Source: VRUE01 sp963753245 (GTDB lineage Bacteria > Actinomycetota > Thermoleophilia > Solirubrobacterales > 70-9). Taken from it: 64,000 bases of DNA. How positions within the stretch are numbered: position 1 is the first letter of the stretch; each line of letters starts with the position of its first letter. Below, in pieces: positions 49,830 to 59,262 of this stretch. A model generated the notes under the pieces. That model was not told the origin of the DNA. It saw nothing but the letters and a program-made list of their open reading frames with translations, and did no database searches. The position numbers and the translations under genes were made by a program. The stretch covers positions 1-64,000 of the forward strand of contig CAVWBK010000003.1 of the NCBI GenBank assembly GCA_963753245.1. Direction: 5' to 3'.

Positions 49830-52271
49830 ATGCTGGGACCCCGCCCCTCTTCATCTGATTGCAAAGCGTGCACTCGCCGTGGGCAACCGCGCGGCCATCC
49901 AGCTCTGAAGACCGCGGTTTTCGGTTTGGCCCACGGTTGGCGAAGACTGCAATTCCTCGGGGTGATTGCGTTTCTCTTGGCGACAGGCGCAATGCTCGCC
50001 GCCGCCCCAGTCTCCGCGGCCGATCAACCGGTCACTGCAGCCGCGGATTCGTTGCGAACAGGCTGGTATCCAGACGAGGCCCAGCTCACTGCGCACCTCC
50101 TGGAAGAAAAAGATGGCTTCGGCCGCAACTTTGATACCCCTGTACAGGGTCAGGTCTACGCACAGCCCTTGGTTTCCGGTAACACGCTGCTGGCCGCGAC
50201 CGAGGATAACTGGATTTACGGCATCGATCCACAGAGCGGGGCGATTCGGTGGTCGCGCAATGTCGGCACCCCCTGGAACTCTGCAGATATCGGTTGCACC
50301 GACCTCGAACCACACGTGGGGATCACCGGCACGCCGGTGATCGATCCAGACACCAACGTCGCCTACTTCTTCTCCAAGGCCTACGCTTCCGGCAATTCGG
50401 GCGCAGCAGTCTGGAAGATGCACGCCGTCGACCTCTCAAATGGCGAAGAGGAGCCCGGTTTCCCGGTACCGATCTCCGGTGAAGCTCGCAATCTCCCCGG
50501 GGTCGACTTCGACCCCACCCAGCAGCTCCAGCGTCCGGCCCTGCTGCTGATGAACGGTGTCGTCTACGCGGCCTTCGGTAGCCATTGCGACATTGAGCCC
50601 TATGAGGGTTGGATTGTCGGCGTCTCCACAGCCGGACAGATCAAAACGATGTGGGCCACATCTACGTCGGGATCGGCGATCTGGCAGTCGGGCGGCGGCC
50701 TGATCTCAGACGGAGAAGGCCAAATTATTTTCGCCACCGGCAACGGCGCCCCGCCGCCCCCGGGCCCCGGTGATGAACCCTCGGAAGGGGAACTCGGCGA
50801 ATCGGTGGTTCGGGTCGGCGTGCAGTCCGACGGGGCCCTCAAAGCGACCGATTTCTTCTCCCCCTTTGAAAACAGCTACTTCAATGAAAATGATCTTGAC
50901 CTTGGATCGGGATCTCCCCTGGCGCTGCCCTCGCCGTACTTCGGCACCCCGGCCCTCCCCCACCTGATGATCGAGGTGGGCAAACCGGGCATCATTTACC
51001 TCCTCAACCGCGACGACTTGGGCGGCATGGGTCAGGGACCGGCAGGGAAAGATGATGTTGTGCAGGAGATCCCCGAAACGGGCGGCCTCTGGGGTTCGAT
51101 GGCGGTCTGGCCCGGCGACGGCGGCTACGTCTACATTCCCGCGGTCGGCTCGGGTTCGCTTGAGATCCTCAAGTACGGCACCGAAGACGGCACACCCCAT
51201 ATCTCGGTGGCGGCCTCCTCATCCGGATACCTGGGCTTTGGCTCGGGCTCGCCGGTAGTTACCTCCGATGGCACCAACCCGGGTTCGGGAATCGTTTGGA
51301 TCAGCGAATGCTCGAGCCCACCGGGGTGCGAAGGCTCCACCCTCAGCGCCTACAGTTCGGTGCCGGTGGAAGGCTCCCCAAACTTGCTCTGGAGCGGGGA
51401 AATCGGCGTCTCGACCAAGTTTGCTCGTCCCGATGCGAGCGGTGGGCGCATCTACGTCGGCACCCATGATGGCCATCTCCTCGGCTTCGGCGCCACCCAT
51501 CACAGGCTCGAAATTACCCGAGACGCGGCATCCGGTGGTTCGGTCACCTCGAACCTCCCCGGCATTGAATGTGGAACGATCTGCTCGCAGACCTATCCCA
51601 ACGGCACTCAGGTGAATCTAGCTGCCACTCCATCCGAACACTTCAAATTCACCGGATGGTCGGGCGGCGGCTGCGGGGGAACGGGCGCCTGCGCCGTGAA
51701 GATGTACTCGGATATCACGGTCACCGCCACTTTTGCTCGGATCACTCCCACCCTCAGCGTCTCCAAGGCGGGCAGCGGCTCGGGCACCGTTACGAGTGAA
51801 CCTGCTGGGATCCAGTGTGGCGGCAACTGCTCCGCCACCTTCGAAGAGGCCTCGGTGGTGAAACTTACGGCCATCGCTGTTGCCCACTCCTCGTTCATGG
51901 GCTGGACCGGTCCCGACGCGGGGGGCTGCGGCGCCGTCGCCACCTGCGAGGTCGCGATTGGGACAGCAAATGTCGCGCTGACAGCTACCTTTGCCCAGTT
52001 TCCCGACACAGCGATCACCCATGCGACGATCAATAAGAAGAAGCGAAAGGCCACGTTCAGCTTCAGCGGAACCCCCGCCGGCACGGGCTTTCAGTGTGAG
52101 CTCATCAGGCCAAGGGAGATTCACAGCAGAAAGCCGAGATCAACCTTCTCATCATGCAGTTCATCCAAAACATACAAGCACCTCAAGCCGGGCCGCTACA
52201 TATTTGAGGCGCGGGCCACCGGTGCTACGGGCGCTGATCTAACTCCGGCGACCAAGCCATTCAGGATCTAG
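49830..52271 (+). CDS. exported PQQ-type beta-propeller with two InlB repeats
   Basis: 813 residues from ATG 49830. Signal region at about 40-63 (LQFLGVIAFLLATGAMLAAA). Residues about 90-570 form a PQQ-binding-like propeller (NTLLAATEDNWIYGIDPQSG, AIRWSRNVGTPW; TGTPVIDPDTNVAYFFSKA; KPGIIYLLNRDDLGGMGQG), followed by two InlB-type repeats (GIECGTICSQTYPNGTQVNL; GIQCGGNCSATFEEASVVKL) and a C-terminal strand domain (ATFSFSGTPAGTGFQCELIR; HLKPGRYIFEARATG). No catalytic Asp/Lys pair for a true quinoprotein is evident to me, so a binding or structural role is more likely. Confidence 0.8.
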   Translation: MLGPRPSSSDCKACTRRGQPRGHPALKTAVFGLAHGWRRLQFLGVIAFLLATGAMLAAAPVSAADQPVTAAADSLRTGWYPDEAQLTAHLLEEKDGFGRNFDTPVQGQVYAQPLVSGNTLLAATEDNWIYGIDPQSGAIRWSRNVGTPWNSADIGCTDLEPHVGITGTPVIDPDTNVAYFFSKAYASGNSGAAVWKMHAVDLSNGEEEPGFPVPISGEARNLPGVDFDPTQQLQRPALLLMNGVVYAAFGSHCDIEPYEGWIVGVSTAGQIKTMWATSTSGSAIWQSGGGLISDGEGQIIFATGNGAPPPPGPGDEPSEGELGESVVRVGVQSDGALKATDFFSPFENSYFNENDLDLGSGSPLALPSPYFGTPALPHLMIEVGKPGIIYLLNRDDLGGMGQGPAGKDDVVQEIPETGGLWGSMAVWPGDGGYVYIPAVGSGSLEILKYGTEDGTPHISVAASSSGYLGFGSGSPVVTSDGTNPGSGIVWISECSSPPGCEGSTLSAYSSVPVEGSPNLLWSGEIGVSTKFARPDASGGRIYVGTHDGHLLGFGATHHRLEITRDAASGGSVTSNLPGIECGTICSQTYPNGTQVNLAATPSEHFKFTGWSGGGCGGTGACAVKMYSDITVTATFARITPTLSVSKAGSGSGTVTSEPAGIQCGGNCSATFEEASVVKLTAIAVAHSSFMGWTGPDAGGCGAVATCEVAIGTANVALTATFAQFPDTAITHATINKKKRKATFSFSGTPAGTGFQCELIRPREIHSRKPRSTFSSCSSSKTYKHLKPGRYIFEARATGATGADLTPATKPFRI

Positions 52272-52326
52272 AGCTGCGATCGGGCCAAAGTCAGGAAGTG
52301 ACGGTTGTCGGAGTGCGCCGGCGCCC

Positions 52327-53109
52327 TCACTTCCTGTAGAGGATGTGGCCGCCGAGCAGGGCGGTGACGGTGACGAGTTCGAAGCCGCGGGCGCGGAGGC
52401 CGCGGATGATGCCAGGTAGCGCCTTCGGCGTTTCGCGATGGTGGCCACCGTCGTGCATGAGGATGATCGAACCGGGTTGAGCTCGATCGATGGCGTGCGC
52501 CTGAATTTCCGCGGCGCTGTCGTGATGATCGTCACCGGTATCGAGGTTCCAGAGCACCATCTCCAGGCCGTTTCGCTGTGCTGCTTCGGTCACCCTGCCG
52601 TCGACCAGCCCATACGGCGGCCGGAACAGACAGGGCTCGAACCCGGTGGCTTCGCGGATGCGGAGGTTGGTCGAGCTCAGCTCCGCATTGCCGGGGTACT
52701 TAGGGTGGTGGTAGGAGTGGTTTCCGATCTCGTTGCCGGTGGCAAGAATTTCGCGCATCAGTTCTTCGCGGCCGGCGACGTGGCGCCCCTCCTCGAAGAA
52801 GGTCGCCCGGGCGTCAAAGCTCTCAAGCGTCGCCAGGATCTCCGGGGTCTGGATCGAGTTGGGACCGTCGTCGAAGGTCAGCGCGACCCGGCGGCTCGAG
52901 CGCGGGCCTTCCTGCACCTCGGCGCCCGCAGGCGCCGTGCAGCCGATCGGCTGGCGGCCAGCTCCGATAACGGTGCCGCCGTCAGAAGCGAGCCTGCTGG
53001 CGCCGGAGGCGGGGGGATCGGCGGTGACATTCCCGGCGCTCGCGAGCCCGAAGAGCAGCATCGCTGCCAGAAGCGCAGCACCACATCCGATCAGCCCGGA
53101 TCTGGACAC
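52327..53109 (-). CDS. exported NodB-type polysaccharide deacetylase
   Basis: About 260 residues from GTG 53109, giving a signal/anchor helix (IGCGAALLAAMLLFGLASAG). NodB motifs: RRVALTFDDGPNS (Asp80, Asp81), IGNHSYHHPKYP (His131, His135 for metal), LFRPPYGLVDGRVTEAA, WNLDTGDDHHDS and IILMHDGGHH. All catalytic and metal residues are present. It should remove N-acetyl groups from peptidoglycan or another polysaccharide outside the membrane. The start is uncertain; TTG 53118 is close, and the open frame extends to 53268 over another small gene. Confidence 0.88.
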   Translation of the reverse strand: MSRSGLIGCGAALLAAMLLFGLASAGNVTADPPASGASRLASDGGTVIGAGRQPIGCTAPAGAEVQEGPRSSRRVALTFDDGPNSIQTPEILATLESFDARATFFEEGRHVAGREELMREILATGNEIGNHSYHHPKYPGNAELSSTNLRIREATGFEPCLFRPPYGLVDGRVTEAAQRNGLEMVLWNLDTGDDHHDSAAEIQAHAIDRAQPGSIILMHDGGHHRETPKALPGIIRGLRARGFELVTVTALLGGHILYRK

Positions 53110-53161
53110 AGCACGCAACGCTATCCAGCTGATCGGGTGGGAGCGCGGCCCGGGAGCCGTC

Positions 53162-53422
53162 TCACTCCCCGCGCAACTCGTCGAGCGAATTGACCTCGAG
53201 GTCAAATTGCTCGTCGGCCGAGCGCCGACGGCGGTACGGGCTGACGATAACCCGGTGCACCTCGCCACAGACGCAGGGGACTTCGATCGGGCTAGTGTCG
53301 GGGGCTGGGTCGGTGTCGACCTTCAGCCGCTTGAGCGTGCCGGTCTGTTTGCAACCAAACGAGATCACCCAGCCATAGTCGACGGGCTCGGCACGTTTCT
53401 TGGGACGTCGCGGTTGGGGCAT
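53162..53422 (-). CDS. small protein with CxC motif, unknown
   Basis: 86 residues from ATG 53422: PQPRRPKKRAEPVDYGWVIS, FGCKQTGTLKRLKVD, then EVPCVCGEVHRVIVSPYRRR and an acidic end. The GCK and CVCG cysteines could bind zinc like a small ribbon. Reasonable composition, and it lies just upstream of the deacetylase on the same strand. Family not recognised. Confidence 0.5.
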   Translation of the reverse strand: MPQPRRPKKRAEPVDYGWVISFGCKQTGTLKRLKVDTDPAPDTSPIEVPCVCGEVHRVIVSPYRRRRSADEQFDLEVNSLDELRGE

Positions 53423-53607
53423 CTGTCCATACTCGCGGTTCGCGAGGTGGAGCGTCTCGCCGAACGGCGAGATGAGCTCTCATCTGAGGTTCGCTCAGGC
53501 GCGGTGACGGGTTTCCCCAACGGCGCTGACAGGTGGGCCCCGGCCTCTCTTCACGCGATTGCGACCCTCGCCCGATTGAGTCCCTTATCCACCTGTGCCT
53601 ACCGGCG

Positions 53608-54009
53608 CTAGGGAGCCCACCAATCGCGCTCGCCCTCGACATCCTCGCGCGGAGACTCACCGAGATTGGGCGCGCCGATGACGAGGATCTCGAGACCTTC
53701 AGGCCCTGCCTCATAGCCTCGCCACGCGCCGGGCGGGACTCGCGCCGCGTCCCATTCCCTGAGCTCGACGATCTCCTCGTCGACCTTCATCCGCCCGCCC
53801 CCGCGCAGCACCACGTACACCTCCTCCTGCTTCTTGTGCGTGTGACCGTAGGGAAAGCGATAGTTGGGCGGGACGCGCTGGTAGCTGAGGCCGGAATTCT
53901 CGAGCTCGAGCGCCTCGGTCGCCGCGCGGAACTCCAGGTCTGGCGCGCCGTCGAAGTTGGACCCGAGGTCCTCCAGGTCATCCTTGAGGTTCCTGAGGGT
54001 GAACGGCAC
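53608..54009 (-). CDS. cupin-domain protein
   Basis: 133 residues from GTG 54009. Cupin motif 1 PYGHTHKKQEEVYVVLRGGG supplies two His and one Glu for the metal; motif 2 (WDAARVPPGAWRGYEAGPEG) lacks the usual His, so metal binding may be partial. A small single-domain cupin. Such proteins range from isomerases to ligand sensors; no partner gene points to a role. Confidence 0.8.
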   Translation of the reverse strand: MPFTLRNLKDDLEDLGSNFDGAPDLEFRAATEALELENSGLSYQRVPPNYRFPYGHTHKKQEEVYVVLRGGGRMKVDEEIVELREWDAARVPPGAWRGYEAGPEGLEILVIGAPNLGESPREDVEGERDWWAP

Positions 54010-54321
54010 GGCGCAATCCTAGGGCACCCCTGCCGAGGCTCGCGAACTGATTCAACAAGCGCCGTGCTCCCAGCTGCTTCTGGCGGCCGGGGTGATCCGG
54101 CGATGGGCTACTTCTCTGATCCTGGAGGCCCCTCACCGGCCTCCTCGGCGGCCTTTGAAAAGTCCACCCCCGGGCAGAGCGCGAGGGCGATCAGCGCCGG
54201 CGGCTCCTGCCTAAATCACCGCGATCGTGGTCTGCTCGGGCTGGACGGCGGACTCCATTTCGGCTGGGTGAGCTGGTTGACCGCCGCCGTGGATATCCCT
54301 AGCCGCCCAACCCCCGAGCGC
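54010..54321. other. 312-nt intergenic stretch, nothing recognised
   Basis: Between the cupin and FAD oxidoreductase genes, both on the minus strand. Plus-strand frames here have no domain. No RNA or repeat seen. Confidence 0.4.
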
Positions 54322-55491
54322 TCAGGCGATCTGGCGTGCGGGCGTTGAATCGCTGACCCGGGCGGCCGCCAGCGCCAGCTCGGCCGCCGCGGTAGCGCTT
54401 GCCCAGGAAACCTCAGAGAGCAGCCCCGGGGCGGCGACTTGGTCACCGGCGAGGAAGACCGCGTCTCCGCGGTCGATCGCGGGGCGGTCGCGCCAGGTTT
54501 TGCCCGGCTCCTCAAGGGCACCACTCTGGCCGACCATCACCTGGCGCCGCCGCCAGGTCGTCCGCTCGCGCCAGTCAGGCAGGGAGACGTCGAGCAGCGT
54601 CTCGAGGCGCAGCGTGGCGCGCTCGGCGCTCTCATCGGGCCGGATCGGCATCTGAGCCTGGATCAGCTCCTCACCGTCGGGCGCAAGCGAGGGATCGGGC
54701 GCCGTGTAGCGCTCGATCCAGCCGGCCTCATCGAGGTCTGAGACGACGAAGGGGTCACCGCGGCGATGGTGGAGGCCGAGATCGAGGCAGACGGTGTGTC
54801 CGCTCGGCCAGCTCAGCGACCGGTCGCCGAGCAGGCGGCCGGCGTCCTCCAGCGCGGTGGCGATGATCAGCGGCGTTTGGGGCAGCGAGTCAACCGCGTG
54901 GGAGGTCTCGATCTGCACGCCGAGCTCTCGCGCCCGCTGCCCGAGTTTCTCGACCAGCGCGCTCCAGCCGCCGAGCAGGTAGCGGGCGGTGGGGGGTGGG
55001 CTGAGCAGGGTGCGCACCGCGCGCTCCCAGACGAAGGCGGCCGAGAGCGCTCCGGGATCGTGGTGGAAGGTGAAGACGCCGGCGGCGGCGCTCAGGATCT
55101 TGGATGTCGACTCGTCGGAGTGCTCTGCAGCCCAGGTGCGGAAGTCCTGATCGGTCGGTGCCCGGCGGCCGCGCAGGCGCAGGACCGCGGGCAGGATGCT
55201 GAGCGGAGGGGTGCGCCGCGAGACTCCCTGGTAGCGAAAGCGCAGGCCGCTGAGGGGCGGCCGCGCGAATGGCGGGATCAGCTCGCGCTCGGCGAGCCAG
55301 GCCCAGTTGGAGCCGTCTCGATAGATCGCGTGAGGCCCCAGATTTGCCCGGTAGGGAGGGTCGCTGGTCCGCGCCCGCCCGCCGAGCGCCTCATGGGCCT
55401 CAAGCAGTTGGACCGGGGCACCCTGCTCTGCGCAGGCAATCGAGGCGATGAGGCCGGCGAGCCCGCCGCCGACAACGGTGATCTTGTTCAT
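54322..55491 (-). CDS. FAD-dependent oxidoreductase (phytoene-desaturase/amine-oxidase type)
   Basis: 389 residues from ATG 55491. N-terminal dinucleotide site KITVVGGGLAGLIASIACAE then LLEAHEALGGRARTS (the GG motif), as in phytoene desaturases and amine oxidases. The C-terminal FAD-binding end reads DAVFLAGDQVAAPGLLSEVS then WASATAAAELAL. Length is shorter than full carotenoid desaturases. It is divergent from a MocR-type gene across a short intergenic region; that regulator may control it. The substrate could be an amine, lipid or polyketide. Confidence 0.85.
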   Translation of the reverse strand: MNKITVVGGGLAGLIASIACAEQGAPVQLLEAHEALGGRARTSDPPYRANLGPHAIYRDGSNWAWLAERELIPPFARPPLSGLRFRYQGVSRRTPPLSILPAVLRLRGRRAPTDQDFRTWAAEHSDESTSKILSAAAGVFTFHHDPGALSAAFVWERAVRTLLSPPPTARYLLGGWSALVEKLGQRARELGVQIETSHAVDSLPQTPLIIATALEDAGRLLGDRSLSWPSGHTVCLDLGLHHRRGDPFVVSDLDEAGWIERYTAPDPSLAPDGEELIQAQMPIRPDESAERATLRLETLLDVSLPDWRERTTWRRRQVMVGQSGALEEPGKTWRDRPAIDRGDAVFLAGDQVAAPGLLSEVSWASATAAAELALAAARVSDSTPARQIA

Positions 55492-55531
55492 GACTACCTC
55501 CTTGTGGCCGCTACAGAGCAGCCTAGGGCTT

Positions 55532-55557
55532 GACTGGCTCGATATACAGTGCCAGTC
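55532..55557. promoter_or_regulatory. inverted repeat in the mocR / FAD oxidoreductase divergent region
   Basis: GACTGGC (55532-55538) and GCCAGTC (55551-55557) are perfect 7-bp arms around TCGATATACAGT, which contains the -10-like TATACA. MocR proteins bind such TGGC/GCCA sites next to their own promoters. The repeat abuts the mocR start, so strong autoregulation is likely. Confidence 0.6.
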
Positions 55558-56964
55558 ATGGCTGTAGAAACCGGGCCAGTTGCCGCGCTCTTCGTCGACG
55601 TCAGACGCGGACGGGAGCGCTCGATGGGGGAGCAGATCGAGAACTCGATCAGAGCCCAGATCCGCACCGGGCGCCTGCTCGCCGATACCCGCCTGCCCTC
55701 CTCACGGGCGCTGGCGGCCGAGCTCGGCGTCTCACGCGGCGTGATCAGCGAGGCCTATGGTCAGCTCGCCGCCGAGGGTTATCTACAGATCAGACAGGGG
55801 GCCCCGGTGCGGGTCGCCGCCGCGGTTCGCGCGCCGGCTCGGCGCCCGGCCGCCCGCTCGCTGCTGGCGCGCTTTGACTACGACTTTGACCCCAGCCTGC
55901 CCGACCTTTCGGGGTTTCCGCGCGACCGCTGGTTGCGATCGCTGCGCGCCGCCTGGCGCCAGGCACCGATCGACGCCGTTGGCTATCCCGATCCACGCGG
56001 GACCGAGTCCCTGCGCGAGGCCCTGGCCGGCTACCTGGGGCGCGTCCACGGCGCCGCCGCGGATCCTGAGCTGATCATGGTCACCACCGGCTTCTCGCAG
56101 TGCCTCGCGATGATCTGTCGTTGGCTATACGCGAATGGCGCCGAGCACGTCGCACTCGAGGACCCCGGCTGGCACCCGCACCGTTTGATCGTCGAGCAGG
56201 CGGGCCTTCAGGTGGTGCCGATCCCGACCGATGAGCGGGGCCTGCGGGTCGACGCGCTGCTCGCCACCGATGCCAGGGCCGTGGTGGTGACGCCTGCCCA
56301 CCAGTTCCCGAGCGGCTCCGTGTTGAGCAGCGAGCGCCGCGCTGAGTTGGTCGAGTGGGCGGAGGCCAGCGAAGGGCTGATCATCGAGGACGACTTCGAC
56401 GCCGAGTACCGCTACGACCGTGCGGCGGTCGGTGCTCTGCAGGGCCTGGCGCCGGAGCGGGTCGCCTATGTCGGCTCGGCGAGCAAGCGCCTGGCCCCGG
56501 GCATGCGCCTGGGCTGGACACTTCTGCCCTCCTGGCTGGCCTGGTCGCTGATCTCGGCCAAGGCCGTTGAGGATCGTGGCTCAGAGGTCATCGGTCAGCT
56601 TGCCCTGGCCGAGTTCATCGAGCGCGGCGAGCTCGACCGCCACCTGCGCCGCATGCGCCTGCGCTATCAGCGCCGCCGCGAAGTGCTCCTGGAGGCGCTG
56701 GGCAGGTGGCTGCCCGCCGCTCGCGTGGTGCGCGAAGGTGCGGCCGGGCTCTATGAGCTGGTCGAGCTACCCGATGAGATTGGCGAGTCGGCGCTGATCG
56801 CCGCTGCGGCCGAGCGTGGGGTGGGGCTCGAGGGTCTCGGGCGGCACCGTTTCGCCCCCGGGGGGCCGCCCGGACTCGTGCTCGGCTTTGGCAACCTGTC
56901 CCCGCCGGCGATCGAGCAGGGCATTCGACTCTGCGGCCAGGCAGCGCTGAGTGCCCACGGTTAG
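55558..56964 (+). CDS. MocR/PdxR-family regulator (GntR HTH fused to aminotransferase)
   Basis: 468 residues from ATG 55558 (GTG 55549 gives three more). N-terminal GntR wHTH (residues about 20-85): SMGEQIENSIRAQIRTGRLL, LPSSRALAAELGVSRGVISE and AYGQLAAEGYLQIRQGA. Then a fold-type I aminotransferase domain: GYPDPRGTESLREALAGYLG, VVTPAHQFPSG, EDDFDAEYRYDR and GSASKRLAPGMRLGW, where Lys310 would bind pyridoxal phosphate. MocR proteins sense PLP or amine-derived ligands. Divergent from the FAD oxidoreductase. Confidence 0.9.
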   Translation: MAVETGPVAALFVDVRRGRERSMGEQIENSIRAQIRTGRLLADTRLPSSRALAAELGVSRGVISEAYGQLAAEGYLQIRQGAPVRVAAAVRAPARRPAARSLLARFDYDFDPSLPDLSGFPRDRWLRSLRAAWRQAPIDAVGYPDPRGTESLREALAGYLGRVHGAAADPELIMVTTGFSQCLAMICRWLYANGAEHVALEDPGWHPHRLIVEQAGLQVVPIPTDERGLRVDALLATDARAVVVTPAHQFPSGSVLSSERRAELVEWAEASEGLIIEDDFDAEYRYDRAAVGALQGLAPERVAYVGSASKRLAPGMRLGWTLLPSWLAWSLISAKAVEDRGSEVIGQLALAEFIERGELDRHLRRMRLRYQRRREVLLEALGRWLPAARVVREGAAGLYELVELPDEIGESALIAAAAERGVGLEGLGRHRFAPGGPPGLVLGFGNLSPPAIEQGIRLCGQAALSAHG

Positions 56965-57100
56965 ACCGACCGCTTCCAGAACCCGGGTCAAAATCTTGGC
57001 CTGGGGCCCGCCTCCCAGACATCGAGAATAACCGTCTCGCGAGCCCAGCCGGCTGGTCTTTTTGTGATTTCGGGAGCGCGCTTAGAATCTCCGCCGACCG

Positions 57101-57571
57101 GTGCTTCGCTTTTGCGCGCTTTTGGCCCTCGGGGCGATAGGGATCGGGCTCCTCGGCTGCGGGGGGTCCTCGTCCTCGTCGGCCAAAGATGAACTGATCG
57201 CAAAGGCCGATCAGATCTGCACTCGGTTCGCGAAGAAACTCACGCCCGACAGGGCAGCGACCCGGCGGGCGCTGGCCGCCAAGGACCGCCGACGCGTGGG
57301 GGCCTCGCTGCAGCGCAGCGCCCGCGACACGAGGCTTGAGATCGGCCAGCTGAAGAGGCTGAAAGCGCCAGCTGGCGATCGCCCCACCTACACCGCGATG
57401 CTGAACGCGATCGAGGCCGAGACGATCGCCACCGATAAGTATGGATTGGCCCTGGAAACCTCGGGCCGATCGCTGACCACACCGCTCACCCTGGCGATCG
57501 AAAGCGACGCCCGGCGGGCGCAGTTGATCGCCCAGCACTACGGCTTCGACGTCTGTGGTGCGACCAAATAG
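57101..57571 (+). CDS. small lipoprotein, YGF-x-x-C family
   Basis: 156 residues from GTG 57101. Lipobox LLGCGGSSSSS makes it a lipoprotein. The mature helical domain starts DELIAKADQICTRFAKKL and ends AQHYGFDVCGATK, the same two-Cys frame as the exported protein at 4194 (LESICKPN and YGFNYC). Both have a central Arg/Lys-rich helix pair. A paralogous family with a likely disulfide between the end cysteines. Function unknown. It ends 28 nt before the acyl-CoA dehydrogenase gene. Confidence 0.7.
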   Translation: MLRFCALLALGAIGIGLLGCGGSSSSSAKDELIAKADQICTRFAKKLTPDRAATRRALAAKDRRRVGASLQRSARDTRLEIGQLKRLKAPAGDRPTYTAMLNAIEAETIATDKYGLALETSGRSLTTPLTLAIESDARRAQLIAQHYGFDVCGATK

Positions 57572-57599
57572 AGGCGCCGCCGGGTAGCCTGCCGCCACA

Positions 57600-58742
57600 G
57601 TGAACTTCGCCCTCTCCGATGAGCAGCAGGACTTCGTCGCCGCGATCCGTGACTTCTGCTCGCGCGAGTGCGGGACCCAGGAGCAACGCGAGAAGCTCAC
57701 CAACGCCAACGAGGAGCACCACAACTTCGACATCTATCGGCAGATGGCCGAGCTGGGCTGGCTCGGGAACACGATCCCCGAGCAATACGGCGGCAGCGGC
57801 GGCACGATGCTCGACGCCTGTCTGTTCATGGAGGAGACCGCTCGCGGTCTCGCCCCGATCGGTGGTTACTCGACCACGCTGATCGTCGCCGGCGCAACCC
57901 AGCGCTTTGGGACCGAGGAGCAAAAGGCGCAGATCCTCGGCGGTATAGCGGCCGGCTCAGTCGAGGCGATCGCGATGACCGAGCCTGATTCCGGCTCCGA
58001 CGTCGGCTCGCTGAGCACTTCGGCTGAGCGCGTCAACGGCGGCTTTGTGATCAACGGCCAGAAGGTCTTCATCTCCAATGCCCGCATCGCCGATCACGTG
58101 CTGATCGTCTGTCGCACGACCAAGGGAGAGTCAAAGCACGAGGGCCTGACGATGATCTCGGTGCCCCGCGAGGTCGAGGGAATGGAAATCGTCCCGATCG
58201 ACACGATGGGCGGCCGCGAGACCAACAGCCTCTATCTCAGCAATGTCGAGGCGCCCGCGGAGGCCGTCTTGGGCGAGGTCGACCAGGGCTGGACGCAGCT
58301 GATGGCGGGGCTGAATGTCGAGCGCCTGATCCTCGCCGCGACGATGCTCGGCATCGGCCAGCGCGCCTTCGATGATGCCCTCGCCTACGCCAAGGAGCGC
58401 AAACAGTTCGGCCGCCCGATCGGCTCCTTCCAGGCTCTCCAGCACCGTTTCGCCGATCTCGCCACCGACCTTGAGGCCGCCCGCTTGATGACCCGCTGGG
58501 TCGCGACCCTGACCGATGAGGCGCCCGGGCGGATGCTGCCCCAGGAGGCCTCGATGGTGAAGCTGTTCGTCACCGAGGTGACCAAGCGGGTGACGCTTGA
58601 GGGCATGCAGATGATGGGTGGCTATGGCTACTCCTCTGAGTACGACATGGAGCGCCTCGTGCGCACGGCGCTGGTCTCGACGATCTACGGCGGCACCTCG
58701 GAGATCCAGCGCGGCATCATCGCTAAAACGCTCGGGCTCTGA
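57600..58742 (+). CDS. acyl-CoA dehydrogenase
   Basis: 380 residues from GTG 57600. The N-terminal helical domain (NFALSDEQQDFVAAIRDFCS), the middle strand domain with IAMTEPDSGSDVGSLSTSAE and VINGQKVFISNARIADHVLI, and the C-terminal helical domain with ERKQFGRPIGSFQALQHRFA are the full family order. FAD and adenine contacts lie in MQMMGGYGYSSEYDMERLVR. The final YGGTSEIQRGIIAK has Gly where SCAD/MCAD have the catalytic Glu (YEGT), so the base must be elsewhere, as in isovaleryl or long-chain types. Likely acts on branched or long acyl-CoAs. Confidence 0.92.
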   Translation: MNFALSDEQQDFVAAIRDFCSRECGTQEQREKLTNANEEHHNFDIYRQMAELGWLGNTIPEQYGGSGGTMLDACLFMEETARGLAPIGGYSTTLIVAGATQRFGTEEQKAQILGGIAAGSVEAIAMTEPDSGSDVGSLSTSAERVNGGFVINGQKVFISNARIADHVLIVCRTTKGESKHEGLTMISVPREVEGMEIVPIDTMGGRETNSLYLSNVEAPAEAVLGEVDQGWTQLMAGLNVERLILAATMLGIGQRAFDDALAYAKERKQFGRPIGSFQALQHRFADLATDLEAARLMTRWVATLTDEAPGRMLPQEASMVKLFVTEVTKRVTLEGMQMMGGYGYSSEYDMERLVRTALVSTIYGGTSEIQRGIIAKTLGL

Positions 58743-58806
58743 GCGCCGCCGGGCGCCGCATGGACGCCGGCGCGGACGGGCATCAAGACCAGCAATAATT
58801 AGCGCG

Positions 58807-59166
58807 ATGAACGCCGAAGGTCTGCCACGCGAGGTGCCAAAGCCCTGGGGGCATGAGCTCTGGTTTGCCCTTTGTGATCGATACGCGGGCAAGCTCCTGC
58901 ATGTCAGCGCCGGCCAGCGGCTCTCGGTGCAGTACCACGATCGCAAGGACGAGACCTCCTACCTGCTCTCCGGTCGGCTGCTGCTAAGCCAAGGGCCGGC
59001 GCACGATCAGCTCGAGAGCCGTGAGGTTCGGCCGGGATCGGCCTGGCGGATCGAACCCAAGGTCGTGCACACGATCGAGGCTCTGGAGGACTCGGTGGTG
59101 ATCGAGGTCTCCACGCCGGACCTGGAGGATGTGGTTCGGGTCAGTGATCGCTACGGGCGCGCCTAG
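58807..59166 (+). CDS. cupin, type II mannose-6-phosphate-isomerase-like
   Basis: 119 residues from ATG 58807. KPWGHELWFALCDRYAGKLL and SVQYHDRKDETSYLLSGRLL are the typical PWGxE and H-E cupin motifs; SAWRIEPKVVHTIEALED gives the later His. This is the compact cupin seen as a stand-alone sugar-phosphate isomerase-like protein. It follows acyl-CoA dehydrogenase at 64 nt on the same strand, though a functional link is not obvious. Confidence 0.82.
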   Translation: MNAEGLPREVPKPWGHELWFALCDRYAGKLLHVSAGQRLSVQYHDRKDETSYLLSGRLLLSQGPAHDQLESREVRPGSAWRIEPKVVHTIEALEDSVVIEVSTPDLEDVVRVSDRYGRA

Positions 59167-59262
59167 GCTAGCTGACCTGACCAGCCGCGCTCCGCGAGCC
59201 GCATCCCGCCGCCGCCGCCTCTCGGGCCAGCTTGTTGGATCGGGCAGCGGAGCAGCGGGCCC

